Positions 52,628 through 61,587 of a DNA stretch of 64,000 nucleotides are shown here, one piece after another; position 1 is the first letter of the stretch; every line of letters begins with the position of its first letter. The stretch is from contig NZ_CYTW01000003.1 in the NCBI RefSeq assembly GCF_001458215.1, positions 1 through 64,000 of the forward strand, read 5' to 3'. A model generated the notes under the pieces. That model was not told where the DNA came from. It was given only the letters and a program-made list of their open reading frames with translations, and made no database searches. Origin of the DNA: Shimia thalassica (GTDB lineage: Bacteria; Pseudomonadota; Alphaproteobacteria; Rhodobacterales; Rhodobacteraceae). A program made the translations under genes and the position numbers.

Positions 52628-53002
52628 TTAGGCTTTTTTGTTCTTGTAAGAGGTGTCTTCGGCGATACGTGCCGATTTACCGCGACGTGCACGCAGATAG
52701 TACAGTTTGGCGCGACGAACGCGGCCACGACGGACTACTGTGATCGAGTCGATGTTTGTCGAGTGCAGCGGGAACATACGTTCTACGCCTTCGCCAAACG
52801 AAATTTTGCGAACTGTGAACGAGCCGGCAATGCCTGAACCATTTTTGCGGCTGATGCAGACGCCTTCATAGTTCTGAACACGGCTGCGCGAGCCTTCAGT
52901 TACTTTAAAGCCAACACGGATGGTGTCACCGGCTTTGAAATCGGGGATGTCTTTCCCCAGAGCGGCAATTTGTTCCGCTTCTAGCTGTGCGATCAGGTCC
53001 AT
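52628..53002 (-). CDS. rplS: 50S ribosomal protein L19
   Basis: A 124-residue L19 ([47 protein letters not shown]). ATG 53002 is chosen over ATG 53011 because AGGAG sits 9 bases before it. The usual trmD-rplS link is broken here by an opposite-strand GH25 gene, so rplS-rpmE have their own promoter. Confidence 0.95.
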   Translation of the reverse strand: MDLIAQLEAEQIAALGKDIPDFKAGDTIRVGFKVTEGSRSRVQNYEGVCISRKNGSGIAGSFTVRKISFGEGVERMFPLHSTNIDSITVVRRGRVRRAKLYYLRARRGKSARIAEDTSYKNKKA

Positions 53003-53549
53003 TATGACCATCTCCTAAATCTGCTCGTGGTTGGTCCACGAAGTTGGTGCCGTCCAAGAGCTCTGTGTCTTCAACCGGGTCCACCGAAGTGCCCGCCAGA
53101 GATTGTCGTCGTTTCTTTTGATCCCTGCCTTGCGCCGCGCACCTGTCGAAGAAAACAGACACATACGAATGCAAAACAAATCCGAACGACTCGGAAAGAG
53201 TCTCGGACGGGCGGTGTATAGGCCTGTTTGATCAACGTGGCAAGGGGTTTGATGCAGCGGTGTGCTCCGTCGCAGGCGGCTTTTTCTACCCATCCGTGGC
53301 CACATTAATAAAAGCGCGCTTGTGTGCCCGCAATTTTGATGGCGTGTAGGCCTTTGAAGGTGTTTGTAATCTCTGCGATGGGCCAAATTCTGGTCGGTTG
53401 CACGCGGGGTGCGCCCCGTAAGAGCCTGAGTGCGTGACTTTTGAATTTTGGGAGTTACGTCAAGCATATTGCCAAAAACAAACGCACAGCGTGTAATGAA
53501 AAAACGGGCGGTTCAGGGCAGCGGTGCCAGGCAGCATAGAGGGCGATAA
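53003..53549. other. 547-bp gap: rplS leader and GH25 promoter region
   Basis: Holds a hairpin at 53181-53207 (TCCGA-GACTC arms with GAGTC-TCGGA) in what would be the rplS leader on the minus strand, about 180 bp before the start codon. Small frames here, such as a 20-codon one at 53170, lack ribosome sites and look spurious. A ribosomal-protein autoregulatory leader is possible. No tRNA or known riboswitch is recognised. Confidence 0.45.
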
Positions 53550-54347
53550 ATGCGCAAGATACTTGGCATGATGGTTGTTTTGGTGGTTGTCACCGCCTGT
53601 GGACAGCGCCCTCATAAACCTGTCGAAAGTGGCGCCTCTGCGGTCGTGGTCCCCGATATTGTCACCTATCCCCGCTTTGGAGATGCGGATCCTCATGAAT
53701 GGGAATCGCGCGCTCCTCAAAGTTATCCGGTTCACGGCATCGATATTTCGCGGTGGCAGGGGGACATCGACTGGCGCACCGCCAAAGACAGCGGTGTGAG
53801 TTTTGCATTTATCAAAGCCACGGAAGGTGGAGATGTTGCCGATCCGAAGTTTGATGAACACCGGCGCGGTGCCCAACGCGCGGGCGTGCCTTGGGGTGCG
53901 TACCATTACTACTATTTCTGTCGCCCCGCCGAAGAGCAGGCCCGCTGGTTCATCCAGCATGTGCCGAAGGGCGCGCCGCTGCCCCATGTTCTGGACTTGG
54001 AATGGACGCCGCGATCCAAGACCTGCACACGACGCCCCGATCCGCGCGAAATCTGGCGCGAAGCACGTGTTTTCATGAATATGCTAGAGGCGCACTACGG
54101 ACGCAGGCCCATCATCTATACCACGGTTGATTTCTGGAAAGACTCGGACATCGGTCAACTGGCACGCACAGAATTCTGGTTGCGCTCTGTCGCGGGCAAT
54201 CCACGCAAAGTCTATCCCGGTGCGTATTGGACCTTTTGGCAATACACCGGAACAGGCCTCATTCCGGGCATAAGCGGAGAAGTGGATATCAACGTGTTCC
54301 GAGGCTCACCCGAAGCATGGGCACACTGGATGGCGGGATCAGGATAA
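53550..54347 (+). CDS. GH25 lysozyme-like lipoprotein
   Basis: A 265-residue muramidase. A lipobox (VVTAC, Cys17) follows a short signal, so it is lipid-anchored in the envelope. The GH25 barrel begins at HGIDISRWQGDIDW (near residue 62); the catalytic acidic pair is in HVLDLEW (D-x-E), with WTFWQYTGTG near the end. It cuts peptidoglycan glycan strands. It sits on the opposite strand between rplS and trmD, interrupting a normally conserved order. Confidence 0.9.
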   Translation: MRKILGMMVVLVVVTACGQRPHKPVESGASAVVVPDIVTYPRFGDADPHEWESRAPQSYPVHGIDISRWQGDIDWRTAKDSGVSFAFIKATEGGDVADPKFDEHRRGAQRAGVPWGAYHYYYFCRPAEEQARWFIQHVPKGAPLPHVLDLEWTPRSKTCTRRPDPREIWREARVFMNMLEAHYGRRPIIYTTVDFWKDSDIGQLARTEFWLRSVAGNPRKVYPGAYWTFWQYTGTGLIPGISGEVDINVFRGSPEAWAHWMAGSG

Positions 54348-54381
54348 GGCGAAACAGCGTGCAGAAATCATGCTGGTGTCG

Positions 54382-55179
54382 TTAGTCCTTGTCCGAGGCC
54401 TCATAATCTTTCCACATGTCCGGCCGCCGTTCACGGGTCAGGTCTTTGGCCATTTTCAGACGCCATTCAGCGATTTTTCCGTGATGGCCAGACATCAGTA
54501 CTTCGGGGATGGGGCGTCCCATCCATTCGGCAGGACGCGTATATTGCGGGTGCTCAAGCAGGCCGTTTGAATGGCTCTCGTCTTCGATGCTTTCGGCATT
54601 GCCGAGAACAGAAGGCAAAAGCCTGACGGTCGCGTCGATCATGGCCTGCGCTGCAATCTCGCCCCCTGTGAGTACGAAGTCTCCGAGGCTGACTTCCTGA
54701 ATGCCATAGTGATCCAGAACACGCTGATCGACACCTTCAAAGCGTCCGCACAGCATCGTGACACCGTCGCACTTGGCCCATTCGCGGGCCATTTTCTGAT
54801 CGAACCTGCGACCACGCGGGGACAGATACACCAAGGGCAGGCGCCCACGTGCGCCTCTCAAGGTGTGCTCGATCGCACGTCCAAGAACGTCGGCACGTAA
54901 AACCATACCCGCGCCGCCACCGGCAGGTGTGTCATCCACGTTGCGATGCTTGCCTTCGCCAAACAGGCGCAAATCGGTCGTGTCGAGCTGCCATTTGCCT
55001 TCTTTGAGGGCCTTGCCCGTCAAACTTTCACCCAGCACACCGGGAAAGGCTCCGGGAAACAGGGTCATAATCCGCGCGGTCCAGACACCGGCAAGGTGCG
55101 GGTTGTGTGTCATCAACTCGCGCGGTTTCAACGAAACCGAAATGGCTTTTCGACCATGAGAGCGGGGCTTGTCAGTCAT
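54382..55179 (-). CDS. trmD: tRNA (guanine-37-N1)-methyltransferase
   Basis: A 265-residue SPOUT methyltransferase modifying G37 of tRNAs. The trefoil-knot residues lie in [35 protein letters not shown], with the EHPQYTRP segment after. ATG 55179 ([11 protein letters not shown]) matches close relatives with a ~45-residue N-terminal extension before the conserved core ([13 protein letters not shown]). A GTG at 55218 is less likely. It follows the sulfotransferase gene by 77 bp. Confidence 0.94.
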   Translation of the reverse strand: MTDKPRSHGRKAISVSLKPRELMTHNPHLAGVWTARIMTLFPGAFPGVLGESLTGKALKEGKWQLDTTDLRLFGEGKHRNVDDTPAGGGAGMVLRADVLGRAIEHTLRGARGRLPLVYLSPRGRRFDQKMAREWAKCDGVTMLCGRFEGVDQRVLDHYGIQEVSLGDFVLTGGEIAAQAMIDATVRLLPSVLGNAESIEDESHSNGLLEHPQYTRPAEWMGRPIPEVLMSGHHGKIAEWRLKMAKDLTRERRPDMWKDYEASDKD

Positions 55180-55256
55180 TGTATGCCTATGATGCGTCGC
55201 AGTTGAGAGTTGAGACACCTGTGGCGCAAAACAGGGTCAAGGTCCAGACTCAGGGC

Positions 55257-56069
55257 CTAGGTCTCGGAGATTTCGTCTTTTTGCCGGCGCCACTTTTTAC
55301 GGGCTTCCATCTTGGCGCGGTTCAACGCCTTGATGTCCAGATCGCTCTGGTTCAGCAAAAGAATTTCCGAGGTCAAAGGCTTGGGCAGACCTACATTTAC
55401 AGGCGCAACCGGTTTGATTTTTTCGCAAATCTCGCGCGGCCACTGGAGCAAATCGGCGATAGGTTGCAGCGGACCCAATGGCGCATTTTGCGTATCATGC
55501 AGCCATGCGGTTTCAATGCGATGGGGGGCCACGGCAACGCGTACCCGGTCGACTGCATGTTGCAGGTCGGCCGCTTCGAGATGATCCGCAAAAAAGTCTT
55601 CTTTAGATTGGGTCATGCGCACGACACGTACATGGTGCGCGTGGCAGCTGGTCAGCCAGGAATGTGGATCACGAAGTGAATAATAGAAGATCAGCTCCGG
55701 CGGTTCCGGCAAAGCCTCTTCCAAGCTGAGCAACATGGCCTTCATCAACAAGGGCGCTGCGCCATACGATGACTGGTTTCGCCGCCCTGGCATCAGCCCG
55801 CTCAGGTCTTCGGCACTGATCACGATGTCGCGCGGATCATCCTTTGGCAGGGATTGAAAAAACGTCTTCATTCCTGCGGCGAATTTCTTGAGCGCAACAG
55901 AGCGACGTTTGGCAGAAAATGTGCGCGCCGCGTTGCAGGTCTCGGCCAGTTGCTCGTGCAGGTAAACTTGGGCCAGGGGCGCAAGTGTTTCACGATTTAC
56001 GTCCAGCATTTTCTGAACGGTCGACGTGCCGGTTTTGTGAAAACCCGCATGTATGAGCATGCGAGTCAT
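55257..56069 (-). CDS. Sulfotransferase-like P-loop protein
   Basis: A 270-residue protein with a 5'-phosphosulfate-type loop at the N-terminus (HAGFHKTGTSTVQKML, residues 7-22), as in PAPS-dependent sulfotransferases, and a VISAEDLSG segment typical of bacterial members. It starts one base after the rimM stop, so it is tightly coupled. It is not part of the usual rimM-trmD pair, so this is an insertion. The acceptor is unknown (sugar or surface glycan likely). A kinase-like P-loop function cannot be excluded. Confidence 0.72.
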   Translation of the reverse strand: MTRMLIHAGFHKTGTSTVQKMLDVNRETLAPLAQVYLHEQLAETCNAARTFSAKRRSVALKKFAAGMKTFFQSLPKDDPRDIVISAEDLSGLMPGRRNQSSYGAAPLLMKAMLLSLEEALPEPPELIFYYSLRDPHSWLTSCHAHHVRVVRMTQSKEDFFADHLEAADLQHAVDRVRVAVAPHRIETAWLHDTQNAPLGPLQPIADLLQWPREICEKIKPVAPVNVGLPKPLTSEILLLNQSDLDIKALNRAKMEARKKWRRQKDEISET

Positions 56070-56070
56070 A

Positions 56071-56574
56071 TCAGAAAAGGCCTTCTGGTGGATCCACGAT
56101 GATCCGCCCGCCTGCGATGTCGACAGTGGGGACCGCTTGTTTGGTGAAAGGCAACAGGACCGTTGTTTTCAGGCCGGGGCCGTAAATCTCGAGAAGATCG
56201 GTTGCGCCGTGGTTCTGAACAGATTTCACGCGCCCAAGAACGGTGCCGCCAGTGTCGCGCACTTCGAGGTTAACCAGATCGGTGTAATAGAATTCATCGT
56301 CTTCCAACTCGGGAAACCTGTCCCGTGGAACAAACAGTTGCAGCCCTTTGAGGGCTTCAGCCTCTTCTTTGGTGCTGATTCCGGTTAGACGTGCGGCCAA
56401 CCCGTTTTTAATGGCGCGGGTCACGGTGACTTCAAAACTGCGGCTGCCGTCTTCGGACATCAGTGGCGCGTAATCCGCGATGGCCGCTGCGTCGGCGGTA
56501 AAGCTTTTCAGGCGTACTTCGCCCCGAACGCCAAAGGCACCTGCGATAGCTCCGACACAAACCTGTTCCGACAT
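56071..56574 (-). CDS. rimM: Ribosome maturation factor RimM
   Basis: A 167-residue two-domain 30S assembly factor ([21 protein letters not shown] at the N-terminus; PRC-barrel with [14 protein letters not shown] and [12 protein letters not shown] at the C-terminus). It binds S19 and helps 16S rRNA folding. Confidence 0.96.
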   Translation of the reverse strand: MSEQVCVGAIAGAFGVRGEVRLKSFTADAAAIADYAPLMSEDGSRSFEVTVTRAIKNGLAARLTGISTKEEAEALKGLQLFVPRDRFPELEDDEFYYTDLVNLEVRDTGGTVLGRVKSVQNHGATDLLEIYGPGLKTTVLLPFTKQAVPTVDIAGGRIIVDPPEGLF

Positions 56575-56681
56575 AATGCGATCCGATTTTTAACTATGGG
56601 CCCTGTTTTCACTCATTGCGGGGGCAAGAGCAACCCGTTGGGCCCGTGAGTGCGACAGAAAACGTCTCGAATGCCGAGGGC

Positions 56682-57311
56682 TTAGCGCGTTTCCAGCGGC
56701 AGTTCCTGCCGGCGGGCTTCCCAGCCGACGGTTTCAAGTTCGGGCGTGTCCGACATCGCCTGAGGATATCCCACACAAAGGTAGGCCACCAGTGACCAGT
56801 TTTGGGGCACTTCCAGATCACGGTTCAATTGCTCGGGGTCAAGAATAGAGACCCAGCCGACACCAAGACCACGCGCGCGGGCGGCCAGCCAGAAAAGATT
56901 GATCGCCCCAACCACGGAATACCGCCGCATTTCCGGCATGGTGCCAGCTCCAAGACCGTGACCCTTGGGTGTGGTTTCATCACAGTAGATGGCAAATTGA
57001 ACCGGCGCGTCCGTCATTCCGGACAGTTTCAGCTTGGAATAGTGCGCGGCTTTTTCGCCGGCATATCCTGCCAGGGCATCCGCATTGGCGGTTCTGTAAT
57101 TCTCGAATGCGGCCGTGCGTGCGGCGGCACTGTGGATACGGATAAGACGCCATGGTTCGGAAAGCCCCACTGAAGGGGCCATCAGAAACGCGTCGAGGCA
57201 CTCTGATAAGAGTGCCTCGTCCACCGTATCGGTGCGGAAGCTGCGTACATCACGCCGCCACCGCATCAACTGTGCGAGGTCGTTCTGGAACGATTCGGTA
57301 AATTCGGTCAT
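56682..57311 (-). CDS. bluB: 5,6-dimethylbenzimidazole synthase BluB
   Basis: A 209-residue nitroreductase-fold enzyme that breaks down FMN to make the lower ligand of vitamin B12. Characteristic segments are MRWRRDVRSFRTD, APSVGLSEPWRL, HYSKLKLSGM and MPEMRRYSVVGAINLFWLAARARGLGVGWVSI. It lies in the rpsP-rimM operon, 17 bp after rpsP, which is unusual since B12 genes normally cluster together. Confidence 0.92.
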   Translation of the reverse strand: MTEFTESFQNDLAQLMRWRRDVRSFRTDTVDEALLSECLDAFLMAPSVGLSEPWRLIRIHSAAARTAAFENYRTANADALAGYAGEKAAHYSKLKLSGMTDAPVQFAIYCDETTPKGHGLGAGTMPEMRRYSVVGAINLFWLAARARGLGVGWVSILDPEQLNRDLEVPQNWSLVAYLCVGYPQAMSDTPELETVGWEARRQELPLETR

Positions 57312-57328
57312 CCCAGAGCGCGCCCTGC

Positions 57329-57694
57329 TTAGTCTTCTGCAGGTGCTTCAGCAGCGTCAGCGGCCTTGGCTGCTTTTTCTTCAGCACGTTCTTTGGCTTT
57401 TTTGCCTGGCTCACCCTTTTTAGGGTTGTTGCGGTCGGCTTTTGGCAATGTGCCCGAAGCTTCGAGGAAACGTGCAACACGGTCAGTCGGTTGAGCGCCT
57501 TGGTCCAACCAGTACTGAACGCGTTCCATGTCCAGTTTCACGCGCTCTTCGCTGTCTTTGGGCAGCAGTGGGTTGTATGTGCCGAGCTTTTCGATGAAGC
57601 GACCATCGCGAGGCATACGGCTGTCAGCCGCAACAACGCGATAAAAAGGACGTTTTTTCGAGCCGCCGCGGGCGAGACGAATTTTCATAGCCAT
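57329..57694 (-). CDS. rpsP: 30S ribosomal protein S16
   Basis: A 121-residue S16 ([39 protein letters not shown]) with a Lys/Glu/Ala-rich C-terminal tail of about 40 residues ([16 protein letters not shown]), longer than E. coli S16 (82 residues) but usual in alphaproteobacteria. AGGAG lies 8 bases before ATG 57694. Confidence 0.96.
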   Translation of the reverse strand: MAMKIRLARGGSKKRPFYRVVAADSRMPRDGRFIEKLGTYNPLLPKDSEERVKLDMERVQYWLDQGAQPTDRVARFLEASGTLPKADRNNPKKGEPGKKAKERAEEKAAKAADAAEAPAED

Positions 57695-57762
57695 GGTGAA
57701 TACTCCTGTTTTAGCTATTTGAGGGGCAGCGCCCCGTCATTCCTGTTGTGCCTGTACCAGCG

Positions 57763-58059
57763 TTACTGCTGGTGTTTCTTGTGGTGCCTGATGACCTCAT
57801 CGATGATGAAGTTCAGGAATTTTTTTGCGAATTCCGGATCAAGATCGGCGCGTGTGGCCAGATCTTCCAGGCGTGCAATCTGCGATGCTTCGCGGTTTGG
57901 GTCCGAAGGCGGCAGGTCGTGCTCTGCCTTCAGTTTGCCCACCGCTTGGGTGTGCTTGAAACGCTCGCCCAATGTGTAGACGAGGATCGCATCCAGACGG
58001 TCGATGCTTTCGCGATGTTCTTTGAGCACCTCGGCGGCGCGGGTCACGGCGTCAGTCAA
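57763..58059 (-). CDS. Chorismate mutase, monofunctional AroQ type
   Basis: A 98-residue helical protein turning chorismate into prephenate for Phe/Tyr synthesis. RESIDRLDAILVYTLGERF (conserved Arg), KHTQAVGKLKAEHDLPPSDPNRE (Lys and Arg of the active site) and the final helix are present. It starts at TTG 58059, eight bases after AAGGA, inside the end of the preceding GNAT gene (8-bp overlap); a GTG at 58047 is an alternative. Confidence 0.85.
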   Translation of the reverse strand: MTDAVTRAAEVLKEHRESIDRLDAILVYTLGERFKHTQAVGKLKAEHDLPPSDPNREASQIARLEDLATRADLDPEFAKKFLNFIIDEVIRHHKKHQQ

Positions 58060-58657
58060 GAGCGTATCCTTTCGGTTTGAACATCGGGTCGGCGTAATGG
58101 CTGATTTCCATTTCGATCCCGTGATTGATCTGGCTGTCAGACAGTTGTTCGGCGCTTGGGTGGCGATACACAACGTCATGGTTGTCGACAGTTTTGGCGG
58201 ACTTGTCTTTTTGGGCGCCAAGACGTTCGGCCAAACGGATCGAGTCGAGGTTTTTCGGGTCGAGATACGACACGGCGCTGTCCCATCCGAGCTCACCATA
58301 AAAGTACTTGCGCGCGGCATGTGTGGCCTCAAGCGCATAGCCTTGACCGGCGGCGTCGGGCCAAATGATCCAGGCAAGTTCTTTTTCGGGCCAGGCTGCT
58401 GGCATCCAGCCACCCGCCATACCGTAGGTTTCGTCGGTTTCTTTGTCGTGGATCATCCACATGCCGTACCCGCGAATGTTCCAGTGGCCGATCTCGGCCG
58501 CATAGAGCATCCACGTTTCATAGGCATTCAACGGACCGCCCATAAACCGCGAACGATAAGAGGCAAAAGTCGCCTTGAAGTTCGGGTAATCCTCGGGCTC
58601 GGGGCCGCGCAGGACAAGACGTTTGGTTTCGATAATCGGGATGTTCTTGGTTGCCAT
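58052..58657 (-). CDS. GNAT N-acetyltransferase, RimJ/RimL type (third in tandem)
   Basis: A 201-residue acetyltransferase with the acetyl-CoA loop PDAAGQGYALEA (near residue 100) and the PIIETKRLVLRGPEPEDY opening typical of RimJ/RimL proteins. Start ATG 58657 overlaps the preceding GNAT stop by one base (TAATG). Targets may be ribosomal protein N-termini or small amines; not readable. Confidence 0.85.
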   Translation of the reverse strand: MATKNIPIIETKRLVLRGPEPEDYPNFKATFASYRSRFMGGPLNAYETWMLYAAEIGHWNIRGYGMWMIHDKETDETYGMAGGWMPAAWPEKELAWIIWPDAAGQGYALEATHAARKYFYGELGWDSAVSYLDPKNLDSIRLAERLGAQKDKSAKTVDNHDVVYRHPSAEQLSDSQINHGIEMEISHYADPMFKPKGYALD

Positions 58658-59211
58658 TACGCGTAGGCCTCCATGCCGCCATTCACGAGCGAATCCGGTG
58701 AGGGATGCCGCCAGATTTCGGTCGTGCCGTATTCGGGTTCTTCGTAAAACTTTTCGAACGAGGCTCCGAGCCGCCGTGCGACGGCCTTGGAGGCCGTGTT
58801 CTCGGGGGCGATGCATGAGATCGCCGTGTCCCAGCCCAGCACGTCATAGGCGTGGGCGCGCGAGGCCATGGCGGCTTCGGTCGCCAGACCCTTGCCCCAG
58901 GCATGAGGCATCAGCGTCCAGCCGATCTCACGTCCGATCCATCCGTCGGGATACCAGAGACCGACACGCCCGACATACTGGCCGGTTTCCTTGTCTTCGA
59001 GAGCCCAAAGGCCAAAGCCACGCAAAGCCCAGTGACCGGTGACCATTGCGATCGAACGCCACGCACGGTGCGGCGGCATCGGGCCGCCGACAAAGCGCGA
59101 GTCTTCGGTGGCCAGAAACGCCTTTTCGAAGGTGATATCGTCTTCGCAGAACGCCCGCATGATCAGGCGTTCGGTTTCAAGTGTCGGGATGGTGAAGGTC
59201 GTTGCGGTCAT
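58657..59211 (-). CDS. GNAT N-acetyltransferase, RimJ/RimL type (second in tandem)
   Basis: A 184-residue paralogue of its neighbours (TIPTLETERLIMRAFCEDD; acetyl-CoA loop MPHAWGKGLATEA). It overlaps the first GNAT by 4 bp and the third by 1 bp. It shares the GHW-x-LRG-x-G motif with the third and the ETERL opening with the first, supporting tandem duplication. Confidence 0.86.
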   Translation of the reverse strand: MTATTFTIPTLETERLIMRAFCEDDITFEKAFLATEDSRFVGGPMPPHRAWRSIAMVTGHWALRGFGLWALEDKETGQYVGRVGLWYPDGWIGREIGWTLMPHAWGKGLATEAAMASRAHAYDVLGWDTAISCIAPENTASKAVARRLGASFEKFYEEPEYGTTEIWRHPSPDSLVNGGMEAYA

Positions 59212-59747
59212 GCCACGGCCTCCGCCTTGAATGCCTCTGCGCCCAGATGGCGGAAAACCATCTCTTCGCCCATGTGGACGTTGTCATAGGTGCGCTCGTG
59301 GTGCGCGCCCATACGTTTCGCCAATGCAATAGACCGCGCGTTGGAAGGAACGATCTGCGACGTCATCGTGGTAAAGCCCATGTCGTCATAGGCCCAGGTC
59401 AGTGCGCGCTGTGCGGCTTCATAGGCAATACCTTTGCCCTCGGCCCCGTCAAACACGACCCAGCCCAGCTCGGGTTCGGGCCAGCCTTCGGGGTTCCAAA
59501 TGCCAACAATGCCAGCCGGAGCGCCCGTGGCTTTGTCCACAACCGTAAAATAGCCGTAGCCGTGGATGTGCCAATGTCCCACGCTCAGCGCGAACCAGCG
59601 CCACGCATCACTGCGGTTGGTGCAGTGCCCAAACCCTTTTGCGCGCTGTTCATCGCACAAAAACGCGATCACGGCCTCGGCATCCCCAACGAGGGGGCCG
59701 CGCAAGATCAGGCGTTCGGTTTCAAGAGTGGGGGCGTTGGTCAGCAT
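59208..59747 (-). CDS. GNAT N-acetyltransferase, RimJ/RimL type (first in tandem)
   Basis: A 179-residue acetyltransferase (APTLETERLILRGPLVGDA; acetyl-CoA loop DGAEGKGIAYEA; GHWHIHGYGYFTV). ATG 59747 lies 4 bases after the ffh stop, so it is co-transcribed with ffh. An earlier in-frame ATG inside ffh is rejected. Confidence 0.86.
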   Translation of the reverse strand: MLTNAPTLETERLILRGPLVGDAEAVIAFLCDEQRAKGFGHCTNRSDAWRWFALSVGHWHIHGYGYFTVVDKATGAPAGIVGIWNPEGWPEPELGWVVFDGAEGKGIAYEAAQRALTWAYDDMGFTTMTSQIVPSNARSIALAKRMGAHHERTYDNVHMGEEMVFRHLGAEAFKAEAVA

Positions 59748-59751
59748 GGTC

Positions 59752-61263
59752 TTACTTTTTCTTCCCGAATCCGCTGAGACCGGGGGGCAGGCCGCCGCCG
59801 CCAAGACCGGGCAGACCACCGGGCAGCTTGCCGCCCATGGCCTTGGCCGCTTGTTCCAGCGCCTTGGGGTCCATTGCAGACGGGTCCATTCCGGCAGGCA
59901 AATCGCCGCCTTTGCCCATCATGCCTTTCATGGCTTGCTTGAGCATGCCGCCTTTGCCCATTTTGCCCATCTTCTTCATCATGTCGGACATCTGACGCTG
60001 CATCTTGAGCAGTTTGTTCAGCTCGCTCACTTCCATGCCCGCACCTGCGGCGATCCGCTTTTTGCGGCTGGCTTGCAGGATCTGCGGGTTGGCGCGTTCC
60101 ATCTTGGTCATCGAATTGACCAGCGCGACCTGACGTTTGATCATCTTGTCATCAAAGCCGGCTTCGGACACCTGTTTCGACATCTTGGCCATGCCGGGCA
60201 TCATGCCCATCACGCCTTCCATGCCGCCCATCTTTTGCATCTGTTCCAGCTGCATTTTCAGGTCGTTCATGTTGAAGCGGCCCTTCTGGAACCGTTTCAT
60301 CATGCGTTCGGCTTGTTCGGCCTCGATGGTTTCCTGCGCCTTTTCGACCAGCGCAACAATATCGCCCATGCCGAGAATACGGCCTGCGATTCGATCCGGC
60401 TCGAAGGTTTCCAGCGCGTCCATCTTTTCGCCAAGGCCGACGAACTTGATCGGCTTGCCTGTGACCGCGCGCATCGAAAGCGCTGCACCACCGCGACCGT
60501 CACCGTCCATACGTGTCAGGACAACGCCCGAAATGCCGATCTTGCCGTCAAACTCTTCGGCGACCTCGACAGCGACCTGACCGGTCAGACCATCCACAAC
60601 CAAAAGCGTTTCGCGGGGTTTAACCACATCGCGGACATCTTCGACCTCTTGCATGAGGACTTCGTCAATTTGCAGACGGCCCGCAGTGTCGAGCATATAG
60701 ACGTCATAGCCACCCAAGGTGGCCTGCTGCTTGGCGCGCTTTGCGATTTGTACGGCGGTCTCGCCTGCAACAATCGGCAAAGTGTCGACGCCGATCTGTT
60801 GGCCCAGAACCTGCAACTGTTGCATCGCGGCCGGACGATAGATGTCGAGCGAGGCCATCAGAACGCGTTTGCCGTTCTTTTCCGTCAATCTTTTCGCAAG
60901 CTTACCGGTTGTCGTGGTCTTACCCGAACCTTGCAGACCCACCATCAGGATGGGGGCTGGCGCATTGTCGATCTTCAACTCGCCACGTTCGTCGTCGTCG
61001 CCTGCGAGAACATGCTGCAGCTCGTCGTGAACGATTTTGACAACCTGTTGGCCGGGGGTGATCGACTTGGTCACCGCTTGGCCGGTTGCCTTGGATTGAA
61101 CCGCTTTGACAAAATCGCGAGCCACCGGAAGCGAGACATCGGCCTCAAGCAGGGCAACACGCACTTCGCGCAGGGCGGTTTTGACATCGTCTTCGGACAG
61201 GGCGCCTTGTTTTGTCAGCCGGTCAAATACACCGGAAAGGCGTTCGCTTAGATTTTCAAACAT
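59752..61263 (-). CDS. ffh: Signal recognition particle protein Ffh
   Basis: A 503-residue SRP54-type GTPase. The N domain is followed by the G domain (GLQGSGKTTTTGKLA, DTAGRLQ, TRMDGDGRGGAALS) and a methionine-rich M domain (MMKRFQKGRFNMNDL onward) binding 4.5S RNA and signal sequences. The C-terminal tail is Gly/Pro-rich. AAGGAG precedes the ATG. It leads a long run of genes to trmD. Confidence 0.97.
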   Translation of the reverse strand: MFENLSERLSGVFDRLTKQGALSEDDVKTALREVRVALLEADVSLPVARDFVKAVQSKATGQAVTKSITPGQQVVKIVHDELQHVLAGDDDERGELKIDNAPAPILMVGLQGSGKTTTTGKLAKRLTEKNGKRVLMASLDIYRPAAMQQLQVLGQQIGVDTLPIVAGETAVQIAKRAKQQATLGGYDVYMLDTAGRLQIDEVLMQEVEDVRDVVKPRETLLVVDGLTGQVAVEVAEEFDGKIGISGVVLTRMDGDGRGGAALSMRAVTGKPIKFVGLGEKMDALETFEPDRIAGRILGMGDIVALVEKAQETIEAEQAERMMKRFQKGRFNMNDLKMQLEQMQKMGGMEGVMGMMPGMAKMSKQVSEAGFDDKMIKRQVALVNSMTKMERANPQILQASRKKRIAAGAGMEVSELNKLLKMQRQMSDMMKKMGKMGKGGMLKQAMKGMMGKGGDLPAGMDPSAMDPKALEQAAKAMGGKLPGGLPGLGGGGLPPGLSGFGKKK

Positions 61264-61587
61264 CGCTCTTTCGGCTCCTTTTCACCGTTTCAATGTGGTC
61301 CGAACATAAGCACGCACCGCTCAAGTACCAGTCCAAATGCACGAAGGCCCCCGTGGGCGAAACTCGCTGACGGGGGGCGATCCCTGCACTAGGCAATGGG
61401 ACCGGAAGCATTAACAGACTTCCGGATGTGGGCCGCGTTTATCTCTGGTGTCCCCAAGAGTCAAGCAACACAGGTCTTGGCCTTCGCCCGAAAGGTTCCC
61501 CGAAATCGTCCTAGGCTCACCCTAGTTCGACCTCAATCGCATTCTACCAAAATAATGAGGCAGTGTGTTGAGGTAAAAGCGAGCAAA
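61264..61587. other. 324-bp divergent gap between ffh and the Hint-domain gene
   Basis: Contains inverted repeats GCCCCCGT (61347-61354) with ACGGGGGGC (61370-61378), CCGGAAG (61402-61408) with CTTCCGG (61419-61425), and CTAGG-CCTAG near 61512. I compared it with 4.5S RNA and found no conserved GGAAGCAGC-type motif. It should hold both promoters. An ATG at 61396 would extend the Hint protein, but that extra sequence looks non-coding. Confidence 0.4.

Noticed and set aside
53015-53467. 150-codon minus-strand frame upstream of rplS
   Set aside because: No ribosome site, no recognisable domain, and overlaps the likely promoter and hairpin of rplS.
61264-61587. Possible 4.5S SRP RNA in the ffh-Hint gap, suggested by a GGAAGC sequence and hairpins
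   Set aside because: The conserved symmetrical-loop and GGAAG-CAGC context is missing; the CCGGAAG repeat explains the match.
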